Of a stretch of DNA of 64,000 bases, positions 38,903 to 48,804 are shown in pieces. The notes beneath the pieces are model-generated. The model did no database searches and was not told the origin of the DNA. It saw only the letters and a program-made list of their open reading frames with translations. The translations under genes and the position numbers were made by a program. Location: NCBI GenBank assembly GCA_963754335.1, contig CAVWFQ010000005.1:744001-808000 (forward strand). The letters are read 5' to 3'. The DNA is from JBBSDP01 sp963754335. Its GTDB lineage: Bacteria > Planctomycetota > Phycisphaerae > Tepidisphaerales > Tepidisphaeraceae. Each line of letters begins with the position of its first letter. Positions within the stretch are counted from its first letter, which is position 1.

Positions 38903-40107
38903 ATGCCGGAACGACCCCCCATCCTGGAATACGCTCCCGAGGCGTCCCGCGACGAATGGCGATTCCTCATTCAGTGCGTCGCGATGCAGTTAGCCGGCGG
39001 CGGCGACGTCGCACCGCCCATGCCTGTTGCCGGCGGTTTGAATTGGACTGCGATTCTCCAACTGGCCGAGACCCATCGCGTCGTTCCGCTGTTGTCGGCG
39101 ACGGTGCTGGCGAACAAAGCCGACGTCCCGGCCGAGGTCGCCGCCGATCTGAATGGCCGCTTTCGCCACTGCGCAAAAGGGATTCAACTACGCCGTCGAG
39201 CTTCGCCAACTGCTGGGTTCGTTACGCCAGGCGCAAATCAGGTGCATTCCACTCAAAGGACCCGTGCTGACGATGGGGAGCTACCGCAGGATGGGGCTGC
39301 GCGATTTTGATGATCTGGATCTTCTGGTCACTCCCGCAGACGTGCCCGGCGCCGTGGCCGTGCTGGCCACGCTTGGTTTCTCAGGGTGGGATATTCCCGA
39401 GCCGCGTCTGGCATCGCATCTCAGTACCGAATCCGAGCATAACCTGATTTGCCCCCAGGCGCAAGATGACCGTGGACCTGCATTGGGCCATCGGCCGCAA
39501 GTATTTCACCATGCCGATGGATTTTGAAGCCCTCTGGCAGCGCACGGTGCGCACGAAGCTGATCGGGGCCGAAGTGCCGGACCTGTGTGCTGAGGACCTG
39601 CTTTTATTTCTCTGCTATCACGGCGGCAAACACCTTTTCGTCCGGCTCGCCTGGATATGCGATGTCGCGGCAACGATCGCGGCTCAACCGAAGCTGGATT
39701 GGGATCTGCTCGTCACGCGGGCGATGCAGATGGGCGCGCGACGGCTGCTGCTGCTGGGGCTCGGCCTGGCTCACGAGCTGCTCGGTTCGGACATTCCCAT
39801 CCGGCTGAAGGAACTCATCGCTGCTGAACCGAGCCTGCGCAAGCTGGAGGTGAATGTGTTGCGCGGTATGTTCGGCGCGGCAGATTCCAGGTCCGCCCTG
39901 AAGCAGCAGATCGAGGCTGCGTTGTTTCACCTGCGCGTCCGCGAGCGGTTGTCCGACCGGTTGCGATATCTGTTTTGGGGGGCGGCGCCGAACGCGCGCG
40001 ATTGGGGCGACTCGCGCCTCCCGCGGCTGCTCAGCTTCCTGCTGGTGCTCAGCCGACCCATTCGACTGTTGAAAAAGAATTGGCTGGGCAATGTCGCAAG
40101 GCGTTAA
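38903..40107 (+). CDS. PF14907-type nucleotidyltransferase (two frame breaks)
   Basis: Starts at ATG 38903. Core motifs: IPLKGPVLTMGSYRRMGLR then DFDDLDLLVTPADV, with the paired Asp of a nucleotidyltransferase, and VDLHWAIGRKYF followed by EDLLLFLCYHGGKHLFVRL. Breaks near 39176 (AAAA run) and 39452 (CCCCC run) look like single extra bases. About 400 residues. Members of this uncharacterised family sit in clusters with PqqD-like and HprK-like proteins, as here. It ends four bases inside the convergent GT7 gene. Confidence 0.85.
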
Positions 40108-40901
40108 AGCGGACGCGCCCCCGTCGCGGATTGCGTTCCAGGTTTCTGGTCCGGCCGCATGTTCAGCCGCACGGTGACAATCTCCCACGATGCCGGACGC
40201 TCGGACTCGGGGCCCTCCGGAATGGCTCGCCGGTCCAGGACCTCATAGGCGATGCTCGACAGCCCATCTTCATGAACGAGTCGCTTCTCCTGTCGTCGCT
40301 TCTTGTAGAGCAGCTCATTTCTGAGAGCGGTCAGGGAAGGATTGCCGTCCAATTGATAACCTTCATTGTCGTGATCGAGCGGAAAGAACGAACCCTTGCG
40401 CCGGCCGAGTTCGATGCCGGCTTCCACGAACCGGTCCCGCAGATCGGTATCCTCAAAACCCCAGCCCCAGAAGATATTCGCATATCCATTGACGCGTTCG
40501 AACAGCGCGTTCGGAACCAGTACGGCAGCGCCGTAAAATTGCTCGAGTGTGTGGGTAATTGCCCGGTCTGAGCGCCCGGGCGCCACGTGACGCAATTTTG
40601 CGCCGTGCCACACGATCGGCGTGGGGACATCAACCCAGGTGTAGTCAGCCCAGATCGGCAGATAGTCAATGTCGTGGAAGCACGTGTAATCACTCTCCTC
40701 GCGACCGAGATGAAAGCCGATGTTCTTCATCGCCCCGCGATTGAAAGGAAGTCCGTTCTCCTGCTCGATGATGAGGACCCGATAGGGAATATCACGATCG
40801 ACTTTGTCGCGCGAGAAATAAGCGCGCACGTGAGGTGCAAACGCCTTCAGATGCGCTTCCCGCGCTCGGTAAGGGACGACAATATTCAGCCGCTTCATCA
40901 T
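40104..40901 (-). CDS. GT7-type (beta-1,4-galactosyltransferase-like) glycosyltransferase
   Basis: 265 residues. The animal beta4GalT motif set is present in order: VVPYRAREAHL, NRGAMKNIGF (FNRG), CFHDIDYLP (DxD metal site), YGAAVLVPNALFERVNGYAN and IFWGWGFEDTDLRDR. These enzymes transfer galactose or GalNAc to GlcNAc or similar acceptors. No membrane anchor, so probably cytoplasmic. It is the only gene of the cluster, with the small one next to it and the GT2 at 50.9 kb, on the minus strand. Confidence 0.88.
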   Translation of the reverse strand: MMKRLNIVVPYRAREAHLKAFAPHVRAYFSRDKVDRDIPYRVLIIEQENGLPFNRGAMKNIGFHLGREESDYTCFHDIDYLPIWADYTWVDVPTPIVWHGAKLRHVAPGRSDRAITHTLEQFYGAAVLVPNALFERVNGYANIFWGWGFEDTDLRDRFVEAGIELGRRKGSFFPLDHDNEGYQLDGNPSLTALRNELLYKKRRQEKRLVHEDGLSSIAYEVLDRRAIPEGPESERPASWEIVTVRLNMRPDQKPGTQSATGARPL

Positions 40902-40940
40902 CGGCGCCTTTAAGTCTGCCTTCCGTATGACATCTTAATA

Positions 40941-41159
40941 TCACCGCCGCCGCCGACAATCGATCGGGTTCGACATGAGTTGAGCGGCGACGATTTTAAA
41001 ATCGATCCAGTCGTTGCCCGCGCCCCAGACGGCAAAGGCGTTAGGCGCGTTTAGACCGTTCGATCCTTTGGCATCCTGAAGGGCAATCCATGGCCAGCTT
41101 AACAATTGCCCACGGGTCCGCGTTTCCTCGACAAAAAAAACCTCGAATAATCGGTTCAT
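40941..41159 (-). CDS. Small protein divergent from pqqD; possible substrate peptide
   Basis: 72 residues: acidic/aromatic start (MNRLFEVFFVEETRTRG), then Trp, Gly, Asn-rich sequence (GLNAPNAFAVWGAGNDWIDF) and basic end CRRRR. It shares a 95-base intergenic region with the divergent pqqD gene. Size, position and composition would allow it to be the peptide handled by the PqqD-like protein, but no leader consensus is seen; it may equally be a non-coding frame. Confidence 0.3.
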   Translation of the reverse strand: MNRLFEVFFVEETRTRGQLLSWPWIALQDAKGSNGLNAPNAFAVWGAGNDWIDFKIVAAQLMSNPIDCRRRR

Positions 41160-41254
41160 TTTCCCACGCTTTTACTTGCGAATGACAATTCCCCGTTTAT
41201 TATCGATTGGTTAATCAACGCGCCGCTGCAGGAAGTTCAAGGGAGAAAAAAAAC

Positions 41255-41731
41255 ATGCTTCAACCCACTCGCTTTCAGGTGAATGACAAATCCGTCACGT
41301 CGAAGATCATAGACGGCGAGGCAATCATCATCAATCTGGCCAACGGGATGTACTACAGCCTCGACAAAACCGGCGCCGTGGCATGGAGGCTGATCGGTGC
41401 CGGCTACACCCTCGACAAATCCGCCCAGGTGCTCAGCTCCCGGTTTTCCGTTCCCGTAGAGCAGGCGCAAAAGGATCTGGCGCAACTCGTGAAGGATCTG
41501 CTAAGCCACGACCTCGTACTACCGGACGATAGCACGGCCTCGGGCGGCGAGATCATGCTTGACCCCCCCACCGGCGATCCTTACGTGACGCCGGTGCTCA
41601 ACTGCTATGACGACATGGGCGATGTACTGGCGCTGGATCCGCCGCTTCCTCAGGTTCAGATTGACAGCGAGATCAGCTTTCGACCGGCGGCGATGGGCTT
41701 TGGAGTGGCCGATGAGGCGCTCGAGTCGTGA
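41255..41731 (+). CDS. PqqD-like (RiPP recognition element) protein with C-terminal extension
   Basis: 158 residues from ATG 41255 with GGGAG upstream. Residues 1-95 form a PqqD-type winged-helix fold: AIIINLANGMYYSLDKTGAV, AWRLIGAGYTLDKSAQVLSS, QAQKDLAQLVKDLLSHDLVL. PqqD folds bind leader peptides of RiPP precursors. The tail carries PYVTPVLNCYDDMGDVLALD followed by PPLP. The stop overlaps the next gene (TGATG). First gene of the nine-gene rightward unit. Confidence 0.85.
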   Translation: MLQPTRFQVNDKSVTSKIIDGEAIIINLANGMYYSLDKTGAVAWRLIGAGYTLDKSAQVLSSRFSVPVEQAQKDLAQLVKDLLSHDLVLPDDSTASGGEIMLDPPTGDPYVTPVLNCYDDMGDVLALDPPLPQVQIDSEISFRPAAMGFGVADEALES

Positions 41732-42549
41732 TGGAAGATGCCGTACCCCTCATTTCGTGCCTCTGTGTGACGCGTGCGCGCGTCGGTTTGCTTGGCCGTG
41801 CGGTCCGCTGCTTTCTCGAGCAGAGTCATTCCCATCGCGAGTTGCTGATCCTGTTCGAATCGGATGACACGGCGACGCGCCAATACGTGGCCACGGTCGC
41901 CGACGATCGTATTCGCGGCATCGAAGTCCCCGATTCGCCCAGGCAATCTTTGGGATCCCTGCGGAATCGCGCCGTCGCCGAGGCGCGCGGGCAATATGTT
42001 TGCCAGTGGGACGACGATGATTGGTATCACCCTGACCGCCTCGCGGCCCAGTTGTCGGCGCTGCGGGGAGCCGGCCGGCCGGGGTGCGTCCTTTCCCGTG
42101 TAACGTGTCTCGACACCGAAGCGCGTTGCGCCTATCGGTCGATGTACCGGATCTGGGAGGGGAGCATCCTGATCGAGCGTGACCAGATGGTGGCCTACCC
42201 GAACCTGCCCCGCGGCGAGGATAGCGTTGCCATCGAGACATTGGATCAGCGGAAGCAATTGCACCTGCTCGAGCGGCCGGAGCTTTACGTTTACACCTAC
42301 CACGGCCGCAATACCTGGGATCACTCCCATTGGAACCTTTTTTTGCGAAAGTCGACCGTCGTCAGTTGGTCCGAGTCGCAGGAGATTCTCCGCCTGACCG
42401 GCTCCGAGGCGATCGGTCCGACGGGGCTTTCGCTCCGGGAGCATCTGGAGCCAACCCGCTATTGGTTTGACCGGCGCGGGAATGCGGCCGCGAACCGATG
42501 CAGACCCGCTATTTCCGCTTTGCCGGCGCGCCGGTGCGGATGCAGGTGA
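41731..42549 (+). CDS. GT2 glycosyltransferase in the RRE/HprK cluster
   Basis: 272 residues from ATG 41731, overlapping the pqqD stop. GT-A motifs: SCLCVTRARVGLLGRAVRCF, DSPRQSLGSLRNRAVAEARG, and the metal-binding QWDDDDWYHPDRL; later PRGEDSVAIE supplies the usual acidic pair. It differs clearly from the four GT2 paralogues downstream. Its last 52 bases overlap the kinase gene. Confidence 0.85.
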   Translation: MEDAVPLISCLCVTRARVGLLGRAVRCFLEQSHSHRELLILFESDDTATRQYVATVADDRIRGIEVPDSPRQSLGSLRNRAVAEARGQYVCQWDDDDWYHPDRLAAQLSALRGAGRPGCVLSRVTCLDTEARCAYRSMYRIWEGSILIERDQMVAYPNLPRGEDSVAIETLDQRKQLHLLERPELYVYTYHGRNTWDHSHWNLFLRKSTVVSWSESQEILRLTGSEAIGPTGLSLREHLEPTRYWFDRRGNAAANRCRPAISALPARRCGCR

Positions 42550-43493
42550 TGGGAAACGCGCTATCCACCCATCTCTGCCGATCTTTCGAACATCTGCAGG
42601 CGGATGATGTGGATCCGGCCGGGCCCTTCGCGCTGGAATTGGACGCATGGGACCGTGCCACGACGGGGGTGGGATGTCCGGGGGTGCCGATGCCTCCCGA
42701 TCAAACTCAACTGCTGGATGAAGGCTTGATCACCTTCTACGGCGATCAGCGCATCATCCGCTACGAGCGCGGCCATTACGTAAACACCATCGACCGCATT
42801 GCCGGCCGGATATTCACGTGGCGTGCCGACGGGAATGATCTGGCGCTGTACGAACGGGCCAAGCCGTTCCCGAACATGCTCGAGCTGTGGTACCGCGACC
42901 AGGGCGTTCAGCAACTCCACGCGGGGCTTGTGGCACGCAATGGTAAAGGCGTCTTGTTTATCGGCGCCAGCGGCTCGGGCAAATCGACCTGCACCCTGGC
43001 CTGCGCCTTGGCCGGATTCGACTATCTCGGCGACGATCACAACGGATTGCAATTGACCCGCAACGGGCGTTGCATCGGCCACAGCTTTTACAACGCCGCC
43101 AGAATCGGGCCCGGGCACCTGGAGCATTTCCCCGAGCTGCGGCCGCACGAAGTGCCGCCGCACAACCAGTGGGACCATAAGTCGCTGGTCTTCATGACGC
43201 AGGTAGGCGCTGGCCGCGTCGCAACGACATGCGACATCGTCGCGGTGGCGGTGCCGCGCATTGTCTCCCATGGTCCGGCGCGATTTGCCCGGGCCTCCAG
43301 CGTGCAAACTCTGATCGCGCTGGCGCCCAGCACTCTTAGAACACCGATGAGCGCGGGGCTGGGCGGACTCATGAACCTCACCGATTTCATCCCCAGGATT
43401 CCCTGCTATCGGCTTGAGTGTGGCCCGGACGTGCGCCAGATCCCAGAGTGCGTGCGACAGATGCTTGAAGACGCTGTCGGAGGCAAAGGCTGA
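42498..43493 (+). CDS. HprK-like serine kinase homologue
   Basis: 331 residues. The C-terminal part matches the HPr kinase P-loop fold: QLHAGLVARNGKGVLFIG, Walker A GASGSGKST, then FDYLGDDHNGLQL (acidic pair after the loop) and VAVAVPRIVSH. The N-terminal ~140 residues are a separate family-specific domain. True HprK phosphorylates HPr; stand-alone relatives beside PqqD-like genes phosphorylate or modify other substrates, for example precursor peptides in paeninodin-type lasso clusters. The stop overlaps the GT4 start (TGATG). Confidence 0.82.
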   Translation: MQTRYFRFAGAPVRMQVMGNALSTHLCRSFEHLQADDVDPAGPFALELDAWDRATTGVGCPGVPMPPDQTQLLDEGLITFYGDQRIIRYERGHYVNTIDRIAGRIFTWRADGNDLALYERAKPFPNMLELWYRDQGVQQLHAGLVARNGKGVLFIGASGSGKSTCTLACALAGFDYLGDDHNGLQLTRNGRCIGHSFYNAARIGPGHLEHFPELRPHEVPPHNQWDHKSLVFMTQVGAGRVATTCDIVAVAVPRIVSHGPARFARASSVQTLIALAPSTLRTPMSAGLGGLMNLTDFIPRIPCYRLECGPDVRQIPECVRQMLEDAVGGKG

Positions 43494-44625
43494 TGCGCGT
43501 CTTGTACTGGACAGAGTCATTCTGGCCACGGATCGGCGGCAGCGAAGTGGCCGCGGGTGTGTTGCTCACCGCGCTGCGACGCCGCGGCCACGAATTTGAG
43601 GTGGTGACGCGGCAGTGGTCGCCGGAGCAACCGCAGACGGACGTCTGGGACGGTGTGGCGGTTCACCGCGTGCCTTTCGACGACGGCACGCTGGCGCGCT
43701 TCAACATGGACGAGATCGTGCCGCTGCGGCAACGGGTGGCGGCGATCAAACGCCGATTTCGTCCGAATCTCATCCACATCGGGCTCACCGGTCCGAGCCT
43801 GTTCCTGCATCTGTTCACCGCCGGCCAGTTCCCCGCGCCCACGATCGTCAACCTGCACGTGGCGCCGGTGGAGAGCGACTACGGCTCGAACAACCCGGTG
43901 CAACAGGCGCTTCGGACGGCAGATTGCCTGGTGCCGGTATCGCACTCCATGGCCGGCGAGATACAACGTCGTTTGCCGGAAGTAACGGGGCGCTGCACCG
44001 TGATTCATAACGCGCTGCCCGAGCCCGCGGCTCCGTTCACGCCGGTGTCGTTCGCGCCGCCCCGACTGTTGTGCACGGGGCGCGTCACGAGACAAAAGGG
44101 GTTCGATACGGCCGTGGCGGCGATGCCGCTGGTGCGCGAGGCCTTTGGCGATGCGGAACTCGTCGTCGCCGGCGACGGCGACGCGCGCGAGCCGCTGGAA
44201 GAACTTGCCCGGCGACTGAACGTGTCCGATTGCGTGCGCATGCCGGGATGGACGCGGCCGGAGGATGTGCCCGCGCTGATCGACTCGGCGACGCTGGTCT
44301 TGATGCCGTCGCGTTGGGAGCCGTTCGGGCTGGTCGCCTTACAGGCGGGTCAGAGGGGCCGGGTGTGCGTGGCCTCGCAGGTCGATGGCCTGCCCGAAGT
44401 CGTTCAACACGAGCAAACCGGGCTGCTGCTTCCGCCGGATAAGCCCGAGGCATGGGCAACTGCGATTTGTGATCTGCTCCGCGACCGGCGCGCATTTCAA
44501 CGCTTGGGCAGGCAGCCAGGCAATACGTGTCCGAACGATTCAGCCTGGCACGGCACGTAGACGCCTATGAATCGCTTTACCGACTCCTCACTGCTTCGGT
44601 CTCCAGTCAGGAGGCGGTGGCATGA
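43493..44625 (+). CDS. GT4 glycosyltransferase (frameshifted at the end)
   Basis: GT-B fold, family 4: N-terminal RVLYWTESFWPRIGGSEVAA with the GG loop, linker LCTGRVTRQKGFDTAVAAM, sugar-nucleotide site VLMPSRWEPFGLVALQAG. The frame breaks near 44505 (G run); the continuation ARQYVSERFSLARHVDAYES ends at TGA 44623-44625, overlapping the next ATG. About 378 residues. Probably retaining transfer from a nucleotide sugar onto a lipid-linked or protein-linked glycan. Confidence 0.88.
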
Positions 44626-45331
44626 GCGAGCCGATCGTCAGCTACGTCCTCGCGGTCTACAACGGCCGGCAATACCTGGCGGAGGCGCTGAACTCGATTC
44701 ATTGCCAGTCACGTGCGGTGGATGAAATCATCGTGGTGGACGACGGCTCTACCGATGACACGGCGGAGATCGCCAAGCGCTTCGGGCCGCCGGTCCGCTG
44801 CATTCGCCAGCACAACGCCGGACAGTCCGTCGCCCGCAATCATGGCGTCCGCGCTCGCGCGGCGACATGCTGGCGTTTCTCGACTGCGACGACCTGATTC
44901 ATCTGGAAAAAATCGAGCGCCAATTGCGACGATTCGCCGAGGCCCCGCAACTGATGCTGATCGACGCGTACGCGCAGAACTTCTGGAGCCCGGAAATTCC
45001 CGAGGACCAGAGGCAATTGGCCGGCTGGCAGATGCTGACTCATTCAGACCGGCCGTGGCCGGAATTCATCGGCACGTGGCTTTTCCGTCGCGAGGTGTGG
45101 GAACGCGTGGGCGAGTTCGACGAGAACCGCCGGTTTGCCGAGGACAGTGACTGGCACGATCGGGTGCGATTCAGCGGCATGCCCCGGGAGACGATGCCGG
45201 CGGTCCTGGCCCGGCGCCGACTGCATCAGGCGAACCTGACGAGGAACAACTACCAAAGCCACATCGAGGGGTTACAGCGATTCTACAAGGAGAAAATCGC
45301 CCGCGGACGCCAAAAGGGTGGCGCGGGCTGA
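44622..45331 (+). CDS. GT2 glycosyltransferase, copy 1 of 4 (frameshifted)
   Basis: Begins SYVLAVYNGRQYLAEALNSI and VVDDGSTDDTAEIAKRFG. The frame breaks near 44860 in GCTCGCGCGG; the next frame reads GDMLAFLDCDDLIHLEKIE, supplying the DxD site, then NFWSPEIPEDQRQL and WLFRREVWERVGEFDENRRF, AEDSDWHDRV. About 236 residues. Closest to the copy at 46807 (both have FWSPEI, FRREVW and EDxDW). Confidence 0.85.
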
Positions 45332-45339
45332 TTGGCGTC

Positions 45340-46027
45340 ATGAATTCACCTGGAATCACCCTCATTATCCCGGCTTTCAACGCCAGCCGCTATCTGCGTG
45401 AAGCGATCGACTCGGCGTTGCTCCAGACGATCAAACCGCGGCAGGTCATCGTGGTGGATGACGGCTCGGTCGACAATACCCTGGAGATTGCCCGCGCTTA
45501 CGGCGACACCGTCACGGTCATCGCAAATGCTCACGGCGGAATTTCGTCGGCGCAATCGCGGTATCAAAGAAGCGAGCCAGCCGCTGATCGCTTTCCTGGA
45601 TGCCGACGACCGCTTCATTTCACACAAGCTCGAACGGCAGCTTCAGTCCCTTTTGCAACACCCCGAGGCGTTGCTCAGTCTGTGCCGGGTGCGCGATTTC
45701 TGGTCACCGGATCTGCCTCCAGACGGCCGCCGGGAAACGAATCTGACTCCGCAGTTTCGACCGGGACAGGCCGGCACGTGGCTGGCGCGGCGCGAATTGT
45801 TCGATTTGGCCGGGACCTTCAACGTCAGTCCGGAATGCCGCTTCATTGAAGGTTCGGAGTTGTTCACGCGCATCGAAAATACCGGGTGCGCGGTGATGCG
45901 GATCGATGACCTGCTGCTCGAACGACGACTCCATGCGTCCAACCATACCGCCAACTCCAGGGCCCATCTCGACGGAATCATGACACTGATGAAGCGGCGG
46001 ATGGATCTGCGGAGGAGTTCGGCATGA
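45340..46027 (+). CDS. GT2 glycosyltransferase, copy 2 of 4 (frameshifted)
   Basis: Begins ITLIIPAFNASRYLREAIDS and VVDDGSVDNTLEIARAYG. The frame breaks near 45552 (GTCGGCGCAAT); restoring two bases gives RNRGIKEASQPLIAFLDADD, then RFISHKLERQLQSLL, GTWLARRELFDLAG, FIEGSELFTRIENTG. About 229 residues. Closest to copy 3 directly downstream, which it matches almost along the whole length. Confidence 0.85.
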
Positions 46028-46120
46028 ATCCGATTGCAGTCCAGTCGAAAGCGCCGGGTGCGGTCTACGATGGGAAGTTCGCCACCCCTGCTCGGAGGGC
46101 CCTGGTGGCTGATTAACGTC

Positions 46121-46810
46121 ATGACGTTACCCGGCATCAGCTTGATCATTCCAGTTTACAACGCCAGGCGATACCTGCGCGAAGCGATCGGGTCGGTGCT
46201 GCGCCAAAGCGTGTTGCCGCGCGAGTTCATCGTTGTCGACGACGGGTCGACCGACAACAGCCTGGAGATCGCTCGCAGCTATGGGGATGCGCTGAAGGTC
46301 ATCGCCCAGCCCAACCGCGGCACTGCCGGGGCCCGCAATCGCGGCCTGGCGGAAGCCAGCCAGCCGTTGATCGCGTTTCTGGACAACGACGACCGGTTCA
46401 TGCCTCACAAGCTTGAAAGGCAGTTGCAGGCGCTCCTGGCGCGTCCGTCGGCCATGCTCTGCGCCTGCCGGGCGCGCGCTTTCTGGTCGAGCGAGGTGCC
46501 CGACCGGTCCCGCCTGCCCGCCGATCTCACGCCGCAATTTCGGCTGGGTCAGCCGGGAACATGGCTCGCGCGACGCGAACTGTTCGAGCGCGTCGGGGGG
46601 TTCAGCACCGATCCGGCCTGCCGCTTCATCGAAGGATCGGAGTTGTATTCGCGCATCGAAACCGCCGGCTGCGAGGTCATGCGAATCGATGACATGCTGC
46701 TCGAACGACGGCTGAGTTTGTCGAATAAAAGCGCCGACCGAACTGGGCATGTCGACGGAATCATGACGCTGATCAAGAGACGTCTCGATTTGCGGAGGGC
46801 TTCCCAGTGA
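46121..46810 (+). CDS. GT2 glycosyltransferase, copy 3 of 4
   Basis: 229 residues, intact, from ATG 46121. ISLIIPVYNARRYLREAIGS, VVDDGSTDNSLEIARSYG, LIAFLDNDDRFMPHKLERQL (DxD replaced by DND), GTWLARRELFERVGGF, FIEGSELYSRIETAGCEVM. Even the bases before the ATG resemble those before copy 2, so the two arose by tandem duplication. Its stop overlaps the GTG start of copy 4. Confidence 0.9.
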   Translation: MTLPGISLIIPVYNARRYLREAIGSVLRQSVLPREFIVVDDGSTDNSLEIARSYGDALKVIAQPNRGTAGARNRGLAEASQPLIAFLDNDDRFMPHKLERQLQALLARPSAMLCACRARAFWSSEVPDRSRLPADLTPQFRLGQPGTWLARRELFERVGGFSTDPACRFIEGSELYSRIETAGCEVMRIDDMLLERRLSLSNKSADRTGHVDGIMTLIKRRLDLRRASQ

Positions 46811-47526
46811 GTCGGCAAACCGAACTCCCGCTCGTGAGTTGCATCATCGCCGTGTTCAACGGCGAGGCCTATCTTCACGAAGCGATCGATTCGCTGCTCG
46901 CCCAGGACTATCCGCACGTCGAAATCATTGTCGTCGACGACGGATCGACCGACCGCACAGCCGACATCATCCAACGGTACGGCGATCGCCTCCGCGTGCT
47001 GACCCAGCCCAACCGTGGCGTGTCGATCGCGCGCAATCGAGGCGTCGAGATGGCCTCGGGCCGGCTGCTCTGCTTCCTGGACGCCGACGATCTACTCGAT
47101 CCCTGCAAGATCGGCACACAAGTAACCGCCTTCACGAAAGATTCCCAATTGGAATTTTGCGATTGTCACACTTTATATTTCTGGAGTCCGGAGATTTCCG
47201 CCGAGGCGCTGCAGCGGGATCCTCGCTATTCAGACCCATTCTGGCGAAAGCCGCTGCCGAGCCATATCAGCACCTGGATGTTTCGCCGCGAGGTGTGGGA
47301 CCGGGTCGGCGGGTTTTCGGCTGCGCGCCGCTTTTCTGAAGATACGGACTGGTTCAGCCGGGCGCGCGATATGGGCCTGCGGCGCCTGACGCTTCCGGAA
47401 GTGCTGACGCATCGCCGGTTGCACTCGGGCAACGTGACGACGCAGCGTCCCGTCGAGCAGGTCGCGGATCTGGTCGATACGTTAAGGGCCCATCTCGAGC
47501 GACGACGAATGAGGAGCCCGAGTTGA
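46807..47526 (+). CDS. GT2 glycosyltransferase, copy 4 of 4
   Basis: 239 residues, GTG start at 46807 inside the stop of copy 3. SCIIAVFNGEAYLHEAIDSL, VVDDGSTDRTADIIQRYG, LLCFLDADDLLDPCKIGTQV, YFWSPEISAEAL, STWMFRREVWDRVGGF, SEDTDWFSRARDMG. Pairs with copy 1. Its stop overlaps the TTG start of the next gene. Confidence 0.9.
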   Translation: MSRQTELPLVSCIIAVFNGEAYLHEAIDSLLAQDYPHVEIIVVDDGSTDRTADIIQRYGDRLRVLTQPNRGVSIARNRGVEMASGRLLCFLDADDLLDPCKIGTQVTAFTKDSQLEFCDCHTLYFWSPEISAEALQRDPRYSDPFWRKPLPSHISTWMFRREVWDRVGGFSAARRFSEDTDWFSRARDMGLRRLTLPEVLTHRRLHSGNVTTQRPVEQVADLVDTLRAHLERRRMRSPS

Positions 47527-48804
47527 CCCCGAATCAGCAATTCACCCCTCGGCGCGACCCGCCGCTGGCGGACACGCTGCGGCTCATGATGCCGTCGGCG
47601 CACACCACCCTCTTGCTGCAGGCGGCGCTGCTTCAGGGCGACGCGGTTGCCGTTGCCTGGTCACAGTGGAGACAGAACGTGTCGGATCCGAAGGCGTATC
47701 TCGCGTCGGATCGGGTCGGCATCAAGCGTCATCTGCCGCTGCTGTATCGGAATCTGGTGAGTTGCGGCGCGGACCTCGGGCGCGACCTCGAACCCTACTT
47801 CCGTGCCGCTCGCGCCCGCGAAGAGCTTCGCAGCGCGCGCTACAGACGATTCCTCGGCCAGGCAGTCGGCGCACTGCATCAGGCGGGCATCGACTTCGTC
47901 GTGGGAAAGGGGGTAACCGTCGGTGAGACCCTCCACACGGATCCGGTCGTGCGGCACACCCATGACATCGATCTGCTCGTTCGTTCTGCCGACATGACGT
48001 CAGCGGCCGTCTCTCTGCGGCGGGCGGGATTCGTCCCGTCCACGAATACGGGTGGCGAAAAAAGATTCGATCACGAATCCGGACTGCCGGTTGAATTGCA
48101 CGATCGCCTGTACCAAACCCCGTTTTATGATGGCGACCTCGCCGGCCCCTTCGGCCGGGCGCGGAAGGGAGAGGTGGTTGGCCTGCAGACACAGGTACTT
48201 TCCGATGTGGATCTGCTGGTTCAAACGCCGGTGCATGCGTCGGTCGTGCCGCAACGCCGCGGTCTGAGTTGGATTGTCGACGTCATCAGTCTCCTGCGAC
48301 GACGCGATTCCGAAGGCGCCGCAAATCGATTGGACGGCGGTGATCCAAATCGCCCGAAACGCGAAGGCGGCGCTCCCGCTTTACGCGACCTGCCAGTACC
48401 TCGCGAAGACCTTCAACGCGCCCATTCCCACGCAAGTCATTGACGAGCTGAATCGCTCGGCTTCGAAGGCCGGCCCGCTCCACCATCTTGCGGCCGTAGA
48501 CGGCCTGCGCGCCGATCGCCACGTGCGGCTCAAATTGATCGCCGACGCCAGCGGATGGCGCTCTCGGGCGGCCATCGTCAGGGCGATGGTGCTGCCCCCT
48601 GCGGCATACTTCAAGATGCGGCACCCGGATCGACGCGGTCTGGGTTTGGCGGCGCGTGTATATCGCGCGGCCGCTTCGATTTGTCGCGAGGCAGGCGCGA
48701 AGGATCCGTTTCCGGTTGCGTCAACGATTTCTGAATTCGCGCCCGCGGTGTCCGCTCTACTGCAATCGGATTCCTCTCCCGGCGCCGACAGGACACTCAC
48801 ATGA
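47523..48804 (+). CDS. Second PF14907-type nucleotidyltransferase (frameshifted)
   Basis: TTG start overlapping the previous stop. Core: AGIDFVVGKGVTVGETLHTD and RHTHDIDLLVRSADMTSA with the DxD pair, then VELHDRLYQTPFY and IVDVISLLRR. The frame breaks near 48303 in a CGACGACGCG tract; the next frame reads AIPKAPQIDWTAVIQIARNA and continues to 48804. About 427 residues. Sequence clearly diverged from the copy at 38.9 kb. Stop overlaps the ABC gene (ATGA). Confidence 0.82.
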
